Shown here one piece after another: positions 1 to 10,484 of a stretch of 64,000 bases of DNA. The first letter of the stretch is position 1. The number at the start of each line of letters is the position of its first letter. Source of the DNA: Flavobacterium gillisiae. GTDB lineage: Bacteria; Bacteroidota; Bacteroidia; Flavobacteriales; Flavobacteriaceae. The stretch is from NCBI RefSeq assembly GCF_900107635.1, contig NZ_FNRD01000001.1, positions 682,001 through 746,000 on the forward strand, in the 5' to 3' direction. Below the pieces are notes generated by a model. The model searched no databases, was not told the DNA's origin, and saw only the letters and a list, made by a program, of their open reading frames with translations. Both the position numbers and the translations under genes were made by a program.

Positions 1-150
1 ATAAAACAAACCGTGAACTTGCAATGCTTCAATCATATAAGAAGAGCAAGTGGGAGCAAATCGGCAGGTTGCTGGCATAAGTGGTGAAAGCACAACTTGA
101 TAGAAGCGAACTAATACTATAAAAGGAAATATGAGAATTTTTGAAATCAT
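1..150 (-). CDS. yidD: YidD membrane protein insertion efficiency factor (partial, N-terminal 50 aa)
   Basis: Reading the minus strand from the ATG at 148-150 gives 50 codons that run off the window edge. The product has a short hydrophobic N-terminus ([17 protein letters not shown]) followed by [18 protein letters not shown], which is the signature Cys-rich motif of the YidD/DUF37 family. YidD is a small membrane-associated protein that assists YidC-dependent insertion of inner-membrane proteins. Family members are about 70-85 aa, so roughly the last third lies outside the window. It lies 52 bp downstream of cysS on the same strand, so the two may be co-transcribed. The identification rests on the motif and is firm; the ATG is the only suitable start. 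Confidence 0.9.
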   Translation of the reverse strand, partial: MISKILIFPFIVLVRFYQVVLSPLMPATCRFAPTCSSYMIEALQVHGLFY

Positions 151-202
151 ATTTTAGATATTTAGTATTTTAATTTTTTAGTTAATCACTAAAAAAGGAT
201 CA

Positions 203-1681
<1,479 letters not shown>

Positions 1682-1694
1682 GTTTGTTTTTTTA

Positions 1695-1773
1695 GGAGCT
1701 GTTTCCTGCTTTCCGCTTCAATCTTTTTATTTTTAAGAAAAAATAAAAAGGATTTCCACTGCAATCAGGGCTA
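1695..1773. repeat. 79-bp dispersed intergenic repeat, copy A
   Basis: This stretch aligns without gaps to 22302-22380: both start GGAGC, carry a CAATCTTTT...AAAAGGATTTCCACTGC core with an A/T-rich hairpin in the middle, and end in GGGCTA. The two copies are about 84% identical by eye over 79 bp. Both lie in intergenic DNA (here between folE and cysS). The inverted repeat at the centre could form a stem-loop when transcribed. It resembles mobile palindromic intergenic elements of flavobacteria, but the family assignment is my inference. Confidence 0.75.
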
Positions 1774-1805
1774 AGGAATTGTGGGTAAATAAGAAATAAA
1801 TTACT

Positions 1806-2477
1806 TTAGAACTTTGTTTCTAATTTAATATAATCCAAAAACTCTCTACGAGCTTGAGGTTCTTTAAATTTTCCGCCAAATTCAGAAGTGACTGTGCTAC
1901 TTTCGATGTCACTGATTCCTCTTGAATTTACACAAAGATGTTTTGCATCAATAACGCAGGCAACGTCTTTTGTACCTAGAGCATTTTGTAATTCCTGAAC
2001 GATTTGCATTGTTAAGCGCTCTTGCACCTGTGGTCTTTTAGAATAGTACTCAACTATTCTATTCATTTTTGAAAGGCCAATTACAGTTCCATTAGAGATA
2101 TAAGCAACATGTGCTCTTCCTATAATCGGTAATAAATGGTGCTCACAAGTAGAGTAAACGATAATGTTTTTTTCAACTAACATTTCGCCGTATTTGTAAT
2201 TATTGTCGAATGTAGATGCTTTTGGTTTTCTTGCAGGATTCAATCCTCCAAAAATTTCTTTTACAAACATTTTAGCAACACGATTAGGTGTGCCTTTAAT
2301 GCTGTCATCAGTCAAGTCCATCCCAAGTGTAAGTAGGATACTTTCAACATCTTTTTTTATGCTTTCTATTTTTTCGTCATCAGTAATATCAAAAGCGTCT
2401 TCTCGTAAAGGGTTTGTTGCGCATGAACCAATATGATTATCTCCTATTTCGTCATGAATTTCTTCATTATGTTTCAT
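1806..2477 (-). CDS. folE: GTP cyclohydrolase I
   Basis: The enzyme converts GTP to 7,8-dihydroneopterin triphosphate, the first step of folate (tetrahydropterin) synthesis. The 223-aa protein has the zinc and active-site signature CEHHLLPIIGRAHVAYI, with Cys111, His113 and His114, and the second zinc cysteine Cys182 in AKHLCVNSRGI. The substrate-loop sequence GLSKMNRIVEYYSKRPQVQE is intact. The N-terminal ~35 residues are a variable acidic extension. Length and motifs are standard for type I FolE. It is on the same strand as the aminotransferase upstream and cysS downstream, but the gaps and a terminator-like hairpin at 2625-2655 suggest its own transcript. Confidence 0.97.
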   Translation of the reverse strand: MKHNEEIHDEIGDNHIGSCATNPLREDAFDITDDEKIESIKKDVESILLTLGMDLTDDSIKGTPNRVAKMFVKEIFGGLNPARKPKASTFDNNYKYGEMLVEKNIIVYSTCEHHLLPIIGRAHVAYISNGTVIGLSKMNRIVEYYSKRPQVQERLTMQIVQELQNALGTKDVACVIDAKHLCVNSRGISDIESSTVTSEFGGKFKEPQARREFLDYIKLETKF

Positions 2478-2624
2478 TAAAAGCTACTATTATAGTGGGT
2501 GTATATATTTAAGGCGTAAAGATAATTAATAAATACTAAAGAATTTCCATCCCTTTTAATAATTAATGATCGCTTTAACATTGTGATTGTGTAAAGGACT
2601 TTTTACGGTTTTGTATTAAAAACA

Positions 2625-2655
2625 AACGGCAATAACTTTATGGGTTATTGCCGTT
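2625..2655 (-). terminator. Rho-independent terminator after the aminotransferase gene
   Basis: AACGGCAATAAC and GTTATTGCCGTT form a perfect 12-bp stem with a 7-nt loop. On the minus strand the stem is followed by a T-rich tract. It lies 84 bp beyond the stop codon of the minus-strand aminotransferase gene. Confidence 0.75.
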
Positions 2656-2738
2656 GTAGTATATTGCTTTAATTATGAGAGTTATATCGCTATTTTTATA
2701 GTGATGTAGTATCTTTTATTGTCAAATTGTAGTGCTAA

Positions 2739-3932
2739 TTACTTTGCATTATAAACGACAATTGCTTCTTTAAGTATTTGTACTGCTTTAATTAATTCTT
2801 CTTTCTTTAATACATAAGCAATTCTAACTTGGTTTAAACCTACTCCAGGAGTAGAGTAAAACCCAGCTGCTGGTGCAACCATTACCGTTTCTCCATCAAG
2901 ATCGTAACTTTCGAGAAGCCATCTTGCAAAATCATCAGCATTTTCAATAGGAAGTTCAGCAATACAATAGAAAGCTCCTTTTGGAGTCGCTACTTTTGCA
3001 CCTTCAATTTTATGAAGTTCTGCGATAAGTGTATCTCTACGTTCTCGATACTCTGAGATTACTTCATCAAAATAACTTTGAGGAGTGTCAAGAGCGGCTT
3101 CACTAGCTACTTGAGCAAATGTTGGCGGACTTAATCTTGCTTGTGCAAATTTCATTGCAGCAGCCATTAATTCTTTGTTTTTTGAAACAATGCAACCAAT
3201 TCTTGCACCACACATACTGTATCTTTTGGATACAGAGTCAATCATGATAGCGTTTTCTTCCAGTCCAGGAATGTTCATTACAGAATAATGAATATCTCCA
3301 TCATAAGTAAACTCTCTGTAAACTTCATCAGCGATTAAAAACAGATCGTGTTTTTTTACTAAGTCAGCAAGCTGCATCATTTCCTCTTTTGAATACAAAT
3401 AACCTGTTGGGTTTCCTGGATTACAAATAAGGATTGCTTTTGTTTTTGGTGTAATTAGTTTTTCAAAATCAGCGATTGGAGGAAGTGCAAAACCAGTGTC
3501 AATTGATGAAATAACTGGAACTACATTAACTCCTGATGCAGTAGAAAAACCATTATAGTTAGCGTAAAATGGTTCAGGGATGATGATCTCATCTCCCGGA
3601 TCCATAGTGCTACCCATTGCAAAAAGCAAAGCTTCTGATCCACCTGTTGTAATGATGATGTCCTCAAAATTGATAGGTAATCCTTGATTTTTATAGAATT
3701 GAGATAGTTTCGTTCTGTAGCTTTCAAATCCGGCTGAATGGCTGTATTCTAATACTTTAATATCAAAATTCTTAACCGCATTCATAGCCACCTCAGGTGT
3801 CTTAATGTCCGGTTGTCCGATATTCAAGTGATATACTTTGTTTCCCTTTTTCTTTGCAATTTCAGAAAATGGAACTAATTTACGTATTGGAGATTCAGGC
3901 ATTTGTGTACCCTTGTTCGATATTTTTGGCAT
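2739..3932 (-). CDS. Pyridoxal phosphate-dependent class I/II aminotransferase
   Basis: This is a 397-aa fold-type I aminotransferase. Visible landmarks are the NPGNPTGY motif at 171-178, ADEVYREF at 201-208, and SVSKRYSMCGARIGC with the probable PLP-binding Lys236. The closest functional class is the aspartate/aromatic aminotransferase-like group (AspB/AspC-like). The exact substrate cannot be read from the sequence. The length is normal and the start MPKISNKGTQMPESPIRKLVP fits the family. It is transcribed divergently from the aspartyl protease gene at 4058, sharing a 125-bp promoter region. A strong terminator follows. Confidence 0.92.
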   Translation of the reverse strand: MPKISNKGTQMPESPIRKLVPFSEIAKKKGNKVYHLNIGQPDIKTPEVAMNAVKNFDIKVLEYSHSAGFESYRTKLSQFYKNQGLPINFEDIIITTGGSEALLFAMGSTMDPGDEIIIPEPFYANYNGFSTASGVNVVPVISSIDTGFALPPIADFEKLITPKTKAILICNPGNPTGYLYSKEEMMQLADLVKKHDLFLIADEVYREFTYDGDIHYSVMNIPGLEENAIMIDSVSKRYSMCGARIGCIVSKNKELMAAAMKFAQARLSPPTFAQVASEAALDTPQSYFDEVISEYRERRDTLIAELHKIEGAKVATPKGAFYCIAELPIENADDFARWLLESYDLDGETVMVAPAAGFYSTPGVGLNQVRIAYVLKKEELIKAVQILKEAIVVYNAK

Positions 3933-4057
3933 GATAGTAATTGTTGAAATGCAAATTTGCGATTTTTTTTTTGAACTAAATAAGCTATCTAGCCTATTTA
4001 TTGTTAAATGTGCAATATTCTTTAGTTTTTTCAGTAAATTTATAGAAATGTTACTCT

Positions 4058-5386
4058 ATGAAAAAACAGATCTTATTTTTTCTCCTTTTCATATACGCCC
4101 TCACTATTTCGGCACAGGGTGGATTTCGATTTAAAAAAGAGGTTAAGAAAATAAGTATTCCTTTTAAATTAATTAATAACCTAGTGTTTATTCCCATAAA
4201 TGTCAACGGCGTAGAGTTGACTTTTTTAGTTGATTCTGGAGTAAAAGAGACTATCCTGTTTAGTTTAGAAGAGGAAAGTGACCTCAATCTTAAAAATATT
4301 CAAAAAATCACTTTACGGGGTTTAGGTAGTGAAGAGGCTATTGACGGTTTAAAATCTGAGGGAAATTTATTGGAGGTTAAAGGAATGGAATCCCGCAATC
4401 ATCTTTTATATGTTATCGTCGATAAGGATTTTAGTCTGTCCTCACACATTGGAATTCCAGTAAATGGAATCATCGGGTCTCCTTTCTTTAAGAATAATTT
4501 ACTCGAAATTAATTACGAAAAAAGAAAAGTTATTTTTTATCAAGACAGTAGGAGAAACAGTAAAAGGATAGAAAGAAGATATAAAAAAGTTCCTATTACT
4601 ATTGAAAAATCAAAACCATATCTAAATGCTAATGTTGTTATTGATTCCAGTAGGTTTGCCGCAAAATTGCTTGTAGATGTTGGAAACAGTGATGCGATTT
4701 GGCTTTTTCAAAATGTTTCCGATAAAATACATGTTCCTACAATTAATTTTGATGATTATTTAGGTAAAGGTTTTAGCGGTGATGTAGAAGGAAAAAGAGC
4801 GCGAATTGCTGAATTTTTTATTTCAGACTTTAAATTTTTCAAACCTATAATAGCTTTTCCAGATTCCAGTTCGATAAAGCATGTAACCATGGTTCCTGAT
4901 CGGGTGGGTTCGGTTGGAGGAGAAATTTTAAGGAGATTCTCAGTCATTTTTGACTACCCAAATGAATTTTTGTATTTAAGGAAGAATAGACATTATGCTG
5001 CTCCATTTGTTTACAATAAAAGTGGAATTGAAATAAGGCATTCTGGCGTGCAATGGATTCAGGAGACAGTGCAGTTGCAAGCTTTTCCAATAAAGGTAGA
5101 CCATCTGGATACCAGTAGGGAAAGAAGTGCTACTAATTTAAAATACAAGTTTCAATTAAAGCCTATTTTTGAAATAGCCAATATTAGAAAAAATTCGCCG
5201 GCTGAAAATAGTGGCTTACAAAAAGGAGATGTGATTATTTCCATAAATAGAAATCCTGCCTATAAATATTCGCTACAGCAAATCAATTCACTCTTAAGAT
5301 CAGAAGAGGACAAATGGATAACCATAGAAATAGAAAGAGAGAAGCAAAAGCTTAAATTTAGATTCCAACTTATTGATATTTTGTAA
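4058..5386 (+). CDS. Secreted retropepsin-like aspartyl protease with C-terminal PDZ domain
   Basis: The 442-aa product begins with a signal peptide ending in SAQ. Two aspartyl-protease-like halves follow. The first has LTFLVDSGVKETILF near residue 55 (Asp-Ser-Gly). The second has AKLLVDVGNSDAIWLF near residue 207 (Asp-Val-Gly). The C-terminal ~90 residues form a PDZ domain (IANIRKNSPAENSGLQKGDVIISINRNP). This combination matches the Bacteroidota family of periplasmic or outer-surface aspartyl protease plus PDZ proteins. The second half has Val where the canonical motif has Ser or Thr, so its catalytic competence is uncertain. No partner is evident. It ends at a strong bidirectional hairpin shared with the converging DUF1573 gene. 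Confidence 0.85.
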   Translation: MKKQILFFLLFIYALTISAQGGFRFKKEVKKISIPFKLINNLVFIPINVNGVELTFLVDSGVKETILFSLEEESDLNLKNIQKITLRGLGSEEAIDGLKSEGNLLEVKGMESRNHLLYVIVDKDFSLSSHIGIPVNGIIGSPFFKNNLLEINYEKRKVIFYQDSRRNSKRIERRYKKVPITIEKSKPYLNANVVIDSSRFAAKLLVDVGNSDAIWLFQNVSDKIHVPTINFDDYLGKGFSGDVEGKRARIAEFFISDFKFFKPIIAFPDSSSIKHVTMVPDRVGSVGGEILRRFSVIFDYPNEFLYLRKNRHYAAPFVYNKSGIEIRHSGVQWIQETVQLQAFPIKVDHLDTSRERSATNLKYKFQLKPIFEIANIRKNSPAENSGLQKGDVIISINRNPAYKYSLQQINSLLRSEEDKWITIEIEREKQKLKFRFQLIDIL

Positions 5387-5391
5387 AACGA

Positions 5392-5427
5392 AAAACGTTC
5401 CTTGAAATAATTATCAAGGAACGTTTT
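5392..5427. terminator. Bidirectional terminator hairpin
   Basis: AAAACGTTCCTTGA and TCAAGGAACGTTTT form a perfect 14-bp stem with an 8-nt loop. It lies between two converging genes (stops at 5386 on plus and 5450 on minus) and has A/T tracts on both sides, so it can serve both directions. Confidence 0.9.
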
Positions 5428-5449
5428 AATTTTTTTAAGGTGACTAATA

Positions 5450-5839
5450 CTAATTAGCGATTACATCTCCTTTAATTTTTAAAGGAACTCTACCTTCGTC
5501 ATAATTGACAGCATTAGATTCTACCGTAATCGTTTTTCTGATAGGCCCTACAGCCATGTTATACTTCACTTCAATCTTACTTGATTTTCCAGGTAAAATA
5601 GTATCTGTTTGTTTAGATAGGATAGTAGAACTAGCAGTAGATTGAACAGAATATATAATTAGTGGGGTAGTACCAGTATTTGTAAATTCAAATACTCGAA
5701 CACCATTATCTTTTCCTTTAGTTATGGTTCCGTAATCAATAGTGTTGTTTTCCGCTTTGAATTCAATTTTAGCCCCGTTCTGCGAAAATCCAATACTTGT
5801 AAAGAATATGACCGCTATTATTGTTGCTATTTTTTTCAT
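5450..5839 (-). CDS. DUF1573 domain secreted protein
   Basis: The 129-aa protein has a signal peptide ending GFSQ. One Ig-like DUF1573 domain follows: IDYGTITKGKDNGVRVFEF, then TGTTPLIIYSVQST and the hydrophobic strand pattern ending in VPLKIKGDVI. DUF1573 proteins are common secreted or periplasmic beta-sandwich proteins of Bacteroidota, and their molecular role is not established. Length and pattern are typical of the single-domain form. It is monocistronic, bounded downstream by the hairpin at 5392-5427 and upstream by the divergent valS promoter region. Confidence 0.9.
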   Translation of the reverse strand: MKKIATIIAVIFFTSIGFSQNGAKIEFKAENNTIDYGTITKGKDNGVRVFEFTNTGTTPLIIYSVQSTASSTILSKQTDTILPGKSSKIEVKYNMAVGPIRKTITVESNAVNYDEGRVPLKIKGDVIAN

Positions 5840-5929
5840 AAGATTTTTTTTATAGATAAAAAGTAAATTTAGTTTCTTTTAATTAACCCACAAATTTTTA
5901 TTTCTCTTTTTATAGTGTACTTAATTATT

Positions 5930-5937
5930 TACTTTTG
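5930..5937 (+). promoter_or_regulatory. Candidate -7 promoter element of valS
   Basis: TACTTTTG matches the Bacteroidota sigma-A -7 consensus TAnnTTTG and lies about 60 bp before the valS ATG. The -33 region is only T-rich, without a clear TTG. It is a motif match only. Confidence 0.45.
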
Positions 5938-5999
5938 TTCCCTATATGAATTACAAATATCAGACCAAAGTTTAATTTTGGTTTTAACAGTTGCTTTTT

Positions 6000-8633
6000 A
6001 TGACAATTCCCGCACAATTTGACGCCAAGACTATTGAAGATAAATGGTATGACTACTGGATGAAAAATAATTATTTTCACTCTGAGCCAGACCACAGAAC
6101 GCCATATACCATTGTAATCCCTCCTCCAAATGTTACTGGAGTTTTACACATGGGACACATGTTAAACAATACGATTCAAGATGTCTTGATCAGAAGAGCA
6201 CGTCTAAAGGGCTTTAATGCTTGCTGGGTTCCTGGTACGGATCATGCTTCTATTGCTACCGAAGCTAAGGTTGTTGCTAAACTGAAAGCAGAGGGAATTA
6301 ATAAATCGGATTTAACTCGTGAGGAATTTTTGAAACACGCTTACGATTGGACTGACAAATATGGTGGCGTAATTCTAGAGCAGTTAAAAAAACTAGGAGC
6401 TTCATGTGACTGGGAACGTACTAAGTTTACTATGGATCCTGATATGTCAGCATCTGTAATTCGTTCTTTTGTTGATTTATATAACAAAGGACTAATTTAT
6501 CGTGGGTACCGAATGGTAAACTGGGATCCCGAAGCGAAGACGACTTTATCTGATGAAGAAGTTATTTTTGAAGAAAGACAAGGGAAATTATATTTCATAC
6601 AATATAAAATTGAAGGAAGTGAAGATTTCTTAACGATTGCTACGACACGTCCAGAAACAATTTTTGGAGACAGCGCTATTTGTATTAACCCAAATGACGA
6701 ACGTTTTGCTCATTTAAAAGGGAAGAAAGCGATTGTGCCTATTTGTGGTCGTGTGATTCCTATTATTGAAGATGAATATGTAGATATCGAATTTGGGACA
6801 GGATGTTTAAAAGTGACTCCTGCTCACGATATGAATGATAAAACTCTTGGAGAAAAACACAACTTAGAAATTATTGATATCTTCAATGAAGATGCAACAA
6901 TGAATAGTTTTGGTTTGCATTACCAAGGAAAAGACCGTTTTGTAGTTCGTGAAGAAGTTGCATTAGAATTAGAAACAATTGGTGCACTTACAAAAACAGA
7001 AATACACTTGAATAAAGTAGGGACTTCTGAAAGAACCAAAGCAGTTATCGAACCAAGATTATCAGATCAATGGTTCTTAAAAATGGAAGATTTAGTAAAA
7101 CCAGCAATACAATCTGTATTAGTGGACGGAGATATTAAATTGCATCCTAAACGTTTTGAGAATACTTACGCTCATTGGTTGAACAATATTCGCGATTGGA
7201 ATATATCTCGTCAATTGTGGTGGGGACAACAAATTCCGGCTTATTTCTACGGAGATGGAAAGGAAGATTTTGTAGTTGCTGAAAATATAGAAGACGCTTT
7301 GGCTTTAGCCAAAGAAAAGACTAAGAACTCTGGACTAAAAACGGAGGACTTAAAACAAGATGTTGATGCATTAGATACTTGGTTTTCATCTTGGCTGTGG
7401 CCAATGTCGGTTTTTGGTGGAATAATGGATCCTGAAAGTGAAGATTTTAAATATTATTATCCAACGAATGATTTAGTTACTGGACCGGATATTTTATTCT
7501 TTTGGGTAGCGAGAATGATCATTGCGGGATATGAGTATACGGGTAAAAAACCATTTACTAATGTTTATTTAACTGGATTAGTTCGTGATAAGCAAAGACG
7601 TAAAATGTCTAAATCATTAGGTAACTCACCAGATCCACTAGATTTGATTGAGAAATTTGGTGCTGATGGAGTTCGTGTAGGTTTGCTTTTGAGCGCTTCT
7701 GCAGGGAATGATATTATGTTTGATGAAGAATTATGCAACCAAGGAAAAGGGTTTACTAATAAAATTTGGAATGCTTTCAAACTGATAAAAGGATGGGAAG
7801 TATCTGATACTATTCCGCAGCCAGAATCTTCAAAAGTGGCTATTGAATGGTATGAAGCGAAGTTGCAACAAACCCTTTTGGAAATCGAAGACAATTTCGA
7901 AAAATACAGAATATCAGAAGCTTTAATGGGAACTTACAAATTAGTTTGGGATGATTTCTGTTCTTGGTTCTTAGAAATGATAAAACCGGCTTACCAACAG
8001 CCTATTGACAGCGTAACTTTTGCGAAAGCAATAGAAATGCTTGAAAATAATCTAAAAGTATTGCATCCGTTTATGCCATTCTTGACTGAGGAAATCTGGC
8101 AGATATTAGCAGAGAGAACTCCCGAAGAAGCATTAATTGTTTCAACATGGCCAGAATTAAAGCCTTTCGATGCTGCTCTAATTGCTGGTTTTGAAAATGC
8201 TGCAGAAGTGATTTCTGGAATTAGAACCATTCGTAAAGACAAGAATATTCCTTTCAAAGACGCGATTGAATTAAAAGCGATTAATAACGATTCAGCTTCT
8301 ACTTATTTTGATTCGGTTGTGACCAAATTAGGAAACATTACAGCATTAGAATATGTTTCTGAAAAAGTGGATGGTGCTTTATCGTTTAGAGTAAAATCGA
8401 ATGAATATTTTATTCCGATTACTGGAAACATCAACGTAGAAGAAGAAATTGCAAAATTAACTACGGAATTAAATTATACAAAAGGCTTCCTGAAATCAGT
8501 ACAAGGAAAATTGTCTAATGAAAAATTTGTAAATGGAGCTCCTGAGAAAGTTTTGGCAAATGAAAGACAAAAAGAAGCAGATGCTTTAGCTAAAATTGAA
8601 ACAATCGAGCAAAGTTTAGCTGGATTGAAATAA
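6000..8633 (+). CDS. valS: Valyl-tRNA synthetase
   Basis: This 877-aa class I synthetase charges tRNA-Val. The HIGH-type motif HMGH is at 50-53 in PPPNVTGVLHMGHMLN, and KMSKS is at 535-539 in RRKMSKSLGNSPDPLDL. The central editing (CP1) domain carries the TTRPETIFGD segment that recognises mischarged threonine. The anticodon-binding domain follows, and the C-terminal coiled-coil arm (EEEIAKLTTELNYTKGFLKSV...) is typical of ValRS. I chose ATG at 6000 (MTIPAQFDAKTIEDKWYDYW) over an in-frame TTG nine bases earlier. It is a single gene ending at a hairpin terminator. Confidence 0.98.
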   Translation: MTIPAQFDAKTIEDKWYDYWMKNNYFHSEPDHRTPYTIVIPPPNVTGVLHMGHMLNNTIQDVLIRRARLKGFNACWVPGTDHASIATEAKVVAKLKAEGINKSDLTREEFLKHAYDWTDKYGGVILEQLKKLGASCDWERTKFTMDPDMSASVIRSFVDLYNKGLIYRGYRMVNWDPEAKTTLSDEEVIFEERQGKLYFIQYKIEGSEDFLTIATTRPETIFGDSAICINPNDERFAHLKGKKAIVPICGRVIPIIEDEYVDIEFGTGCLKVTPAHDMNDKTLGEKHNLEIIDIFNEDATMNSFGLHYQGKDRFVVREEVALELETIGALTKTEIHLNKVGTSERTKAVIEPRLSDQWFLKMEDLVKPAIQSVLVDGDIKLHPKRFENTYAHWLNNIRDWNISRQLWWGQQIPAYFYGDGKEDFVVAENIEDALALAKEKTKNSGLKTEDLKQDVDALDTWFSSWLWPMSVFGGIMDPESEDFKYYYPTNDLVTGPDILFFWVARMIIAGYEYTGKKPFTNVYLTGLVRDKQRRKMSKSLGNSPDPLDLIEKFGADGVRVGLLLSASAGNDIMFDEELCNQGKGFTNKIWNAFKLIKGWEVSDTIPQPESSKVAIEWYEAKLQQTLLEIEDNFEKYRISEALMGTYKLVWDDFCSWFLEMIKPAYQQPIDSVTFAKAIEMLENNLKVLHPFMPFLTEEIWQILAERTPEEALIVSTWPELKPFDAALIAGFENAAEVISGIRTIRKDKNIPFKDAIELKAINNDSASTYFDSVVTKLGNITALEYVSEKVDGALSFRVKSNEYFIPITGNINVEEEIAKLTTELNYTKGFLKSVQGKLSNEKFVNGAPEKVLANERQKEADALAKIETIEQSLAGLK

Positions 8634-8656
8634 GAGATTAGTCTTTTTAAAATAGT

Positions 8657-8696
8657 AAAATCCCAATGCTGATCATTTTTTCAGGATTGGGATTTT
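8657..8696. terminator. Terminator after valS
   Basis: AAAATCCCAAT and ATTGGGATTTT form an 11-bp stem, with extra partial pairing in the loop, followed by a T tract. It is 23 bp after the valS stop and could also serve the converging minus-strand gene. Confidence 0.85.
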
Positions 8697-8778
8697 TTAT
8701 TTTTATTTCAAATTCAATCACTATTTTTGAGTATAATTTAGGATTAATTTTAACCTTATTTTAAATGTTTTTTTTTAA

Positions 8779-9342
8779 CTATTTCTTTTCTAAAAAATCA
8801 TTAACCAGAGAATAGTAATCTTCTCCATAATATTTCATGAAATCTCCATTTGGTTTGAGAATGAAAAAAGCTTTACAGTTTTCATGGAGGGTAAATACAT
8901 TATTGTAAAAAAAACCTGTATCTAAAATGAAATTTTCTTGACGTAAATCTTTAACGAAAGTATCTGCTGCATAAACAAAAAAGTCGGCAGCATTATACTT
9001 TTTACTTATTTCATTAGATAGACGAATACCATTTTCGCTAACTAACAAGTCATTCTTCTTGCTATGTCCTTCTGTAATACAGTTTGGCGCTTTTTGACTA
9101 TAATTTATCAAAATTGCTTTGTCTTTAGATAATACCGTATTTAGTTCCTTTGCTAGTACAGTTGTTATTTTGGCGTACTGACTTTCATCTAATTTACCTA
9201 CTAATGTTTTTGTACTAGCGATATATTCCTCATTGTATTTAGTATTAATAATAGAGTTTCTATTTGTTGTTTTTTGAGAAACACATGAAGTAACAGTGAA
9301 TGTTACAGTAATGTAAAATAAATGTTTTAAAGAAAAGATCAT
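8779..9342 (-). CDS. Hypothetical lipoprotein
   Basis: The 187-aa product has an N-terminal hydrophobic segment ending in a lipobox-like TVTSC (Cys20), so it is probably a membrane-anchored lipoprotein. The body alternates beta-like segments (DFFVYAADTFV, ENFILDTGFFYNNVFTL) and contains three cysteines. I recognise no catalytic motif or family. The late segment HENCKAFFILKPNGDFMKYYGEDYY is suggestive of a thioredoxin-like or redox-associated fold, but this is weak. It is monocistronic, with a possible promoter at 9488-9495. Confidence 0.7.
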   Translation of the reverse strand: MIFSLKHLFYITVTFTVTSCVSQKTTNRNSIINTKYNEEYIASTKTLVGKLDESQYAKITTVLAKELNTVLSKDKAILINYSQKAPNCITEGHSKKNDLLVSENGIRLSNEISKKYNAADFFVYAADTFVKDLRQENFILDTGFFYNNVFTLHENCKAFFILKPNGDFMKYYGEDYYSLVNDFLEKK

Positions 9343-9487
9343 CAGCTGTTATTTGAATTTGTTTTTTTGAAAAGTAGTAATTAGCTAGTATTGCGTCTTG
9401 TTTTTTATCACTTATGAAGGTTTGCTTTCCCTGTGAGTGAAAATGAATTAATTTGCTATACAGCACTGAATAAATTATTTACATATT

Positions 9488-9495
9488 CAAATATA
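9488..9495 (-). promoter_or_regulatory. Candidate -7 element upstream of the 8779 lipoprotein gene
   Basis: The minus strand reads TATATTTG, a perfect TAnnTTTG match, preceded by a TTTGTAAAATAAATAC stretch. A closely similar arrangement is found upstream of the unrelated gene at 19606 (20339-20346). The distance to the ATG is about 145 bp. Confidence 0.35.
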
Positions 9496-9617
9496 GTATT
9501 TATTTTACAAATAAATCGATGAGTCAGAAACAAAGAGGATAGGTCTAATTTTCTAAAATTTAAGCAATCGAGCTGTGTTTAGCAGGATTGAAATAAGTCA
9601 ATTATTAACATAAAAAC

Positions 9618-9648
9618 AACCCCAAAATTGAAATTCAATATTGGGGTT
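9618..9648 (-). terminator. Terminator after the 9672 lipoprotein gene
   Basis: AACCCCAA and TTGGGGTT pair, and an inner AATTG/CAAT extends the stem. On the minus strand the stem is followed by a T-rich run. It lies 24 bp beyond the stop codon at 9672. Confidence 0.75.
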
Positions 9649-9671
9649 TTCTATATAAATAAGTTTTAAAT

Positions 9672-10484
9672 TTAATAGTAAGTGTATTTTTTTTCTCCAA
9701 AAGGAGGCCTAATAGGACTTGAAAAATAAGTGTTAATTTGTTCTATTGGAAAACCATCAGAGTTATAATTGTATTTATAGGTGTCTGATTCATTACGAAT
9801 GACGTTGTTGACGTTATTTAAGTCTTGAATGTTGAAATGTCGATTAAAATTATTTGTAAACGAACCCGTGAAAAATAATTTATCGAATCCTATTATGTTG
9901 GTGTATTTATTAGGGCTCGTGTCATACTCATGTATTATGGTTGATGAAATCATTCCGTCAGTATTGAATTTTTCTCTTTTTACAATGTTCCCATCTTTAA
10001 AATAAATTTTCATTTTAGGGTATGGCGCAACTAACTGCCAATTATTGAGAGAATAAGAATAGATACCAATATCTACGGTATTATCAGGCTGATAAGTATA
10101 AACTAACTTATTTTGATTCATGGCCGGAAAAATTGTTCCGCTATTCGTGTCTTTATAAATTACCGTTTTTAACTTGTTATTCTCATATGTATATTCAGTG
10201 CTCACAATAAGCTGGTCATTGATGTATCCGTCTTCTTTTGTAATGTAATCTCCAGTATAGGTATAACTGATTTTATAAACTCCAATATAAAGATTACTTG
10301 TAACCTGGATGATTTTGTACCCGTTATAAGTGAATGCTGTTGTTAAACCATTTGTAGTATTTATCACTTCAATTGTTTTGAGTAGTGGTTTACTATTTTG
10401 TTTAATCGGTATATCAGTTTCGTCTGTTGAACACGAAGTGATAGTGAGCAATAAAAGTCCAAGTAGAATTATTATCTTTTTCAC
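9672..10484 (-). CDS. Hypothetical lipoprotein with YD-like beta repeats
   Basis: The 270-aa protein starts with MKKIIILLGLLLLTITSC, a lipoprotein signal with the lipobox Cys at 18. The body is rich in Tyr, Asn and Thr. It contains short repeated strand patterns such as AFTYNGYKI, KISYTYTGDYI, EYTYENNKL and KYNYNSDGFPIEQI, which resemble the YD/RHS-like beta repeats of Bacteroidota surface lipoproteins (DUF4595-type). No enzyme motif is visible. It is probably exposed at the outer membrane. It stands alone, with a terminator downstream and a long intergenic region upstream. Confidence 0.75.
   Translation of the reverse strand: MKKIIILLGLLLLTITSCSTDETDIPIKQNSKPLLKTIEVINTTNGLTTAFTYNGYKIIQVTSNLYIGVYKISYTYTGDYITKEDGYINDQLIVSTEYTYENNKLKTVIYKDTNSGTIFPAMNQNKLVYTYQPDNTVDIGIYSYSLNNWQLVAPYPKMKIYFKDGNIVKREKFNTDGMISSTIIHEYDTSPNKYTNIIGFDKLFFTGSFTNNFNRHFNIQDLNNVNNVIRNESDTYKYNYNSDGFPIEQINTYFSSPIRPPFGEKKYTYY

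Larger units (their letters stand above)
9343..9671. other. 329-bp intergenic region
   Basis: No convincing gene is present. It holds a candidate minus-strand promoter (9488-9495) for the 8779 gene and a hairpin terminator (9618-9648) for the 9672 gene. A 68-codon minus-strand open frame at 9260-9466 overlaps the next gene's start and has no coding character. Confidence 0.6.

Noticed and set aside
3953-3962. GCAAATTTGC palindrome in the aminotransferase/protease gap
   Set aside because: Short A/T-rich palindrome, no second copy, likely chance.
5991-5999. TTG as valS start
   Set aside because: The ATG at 6000 matches the conserved ValRS N-terminus better.
9260-9466. 68-aa minus-strand frame
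   Set aside because: Overlaps the start of the 8779 gene and its promoter region; no coding character.
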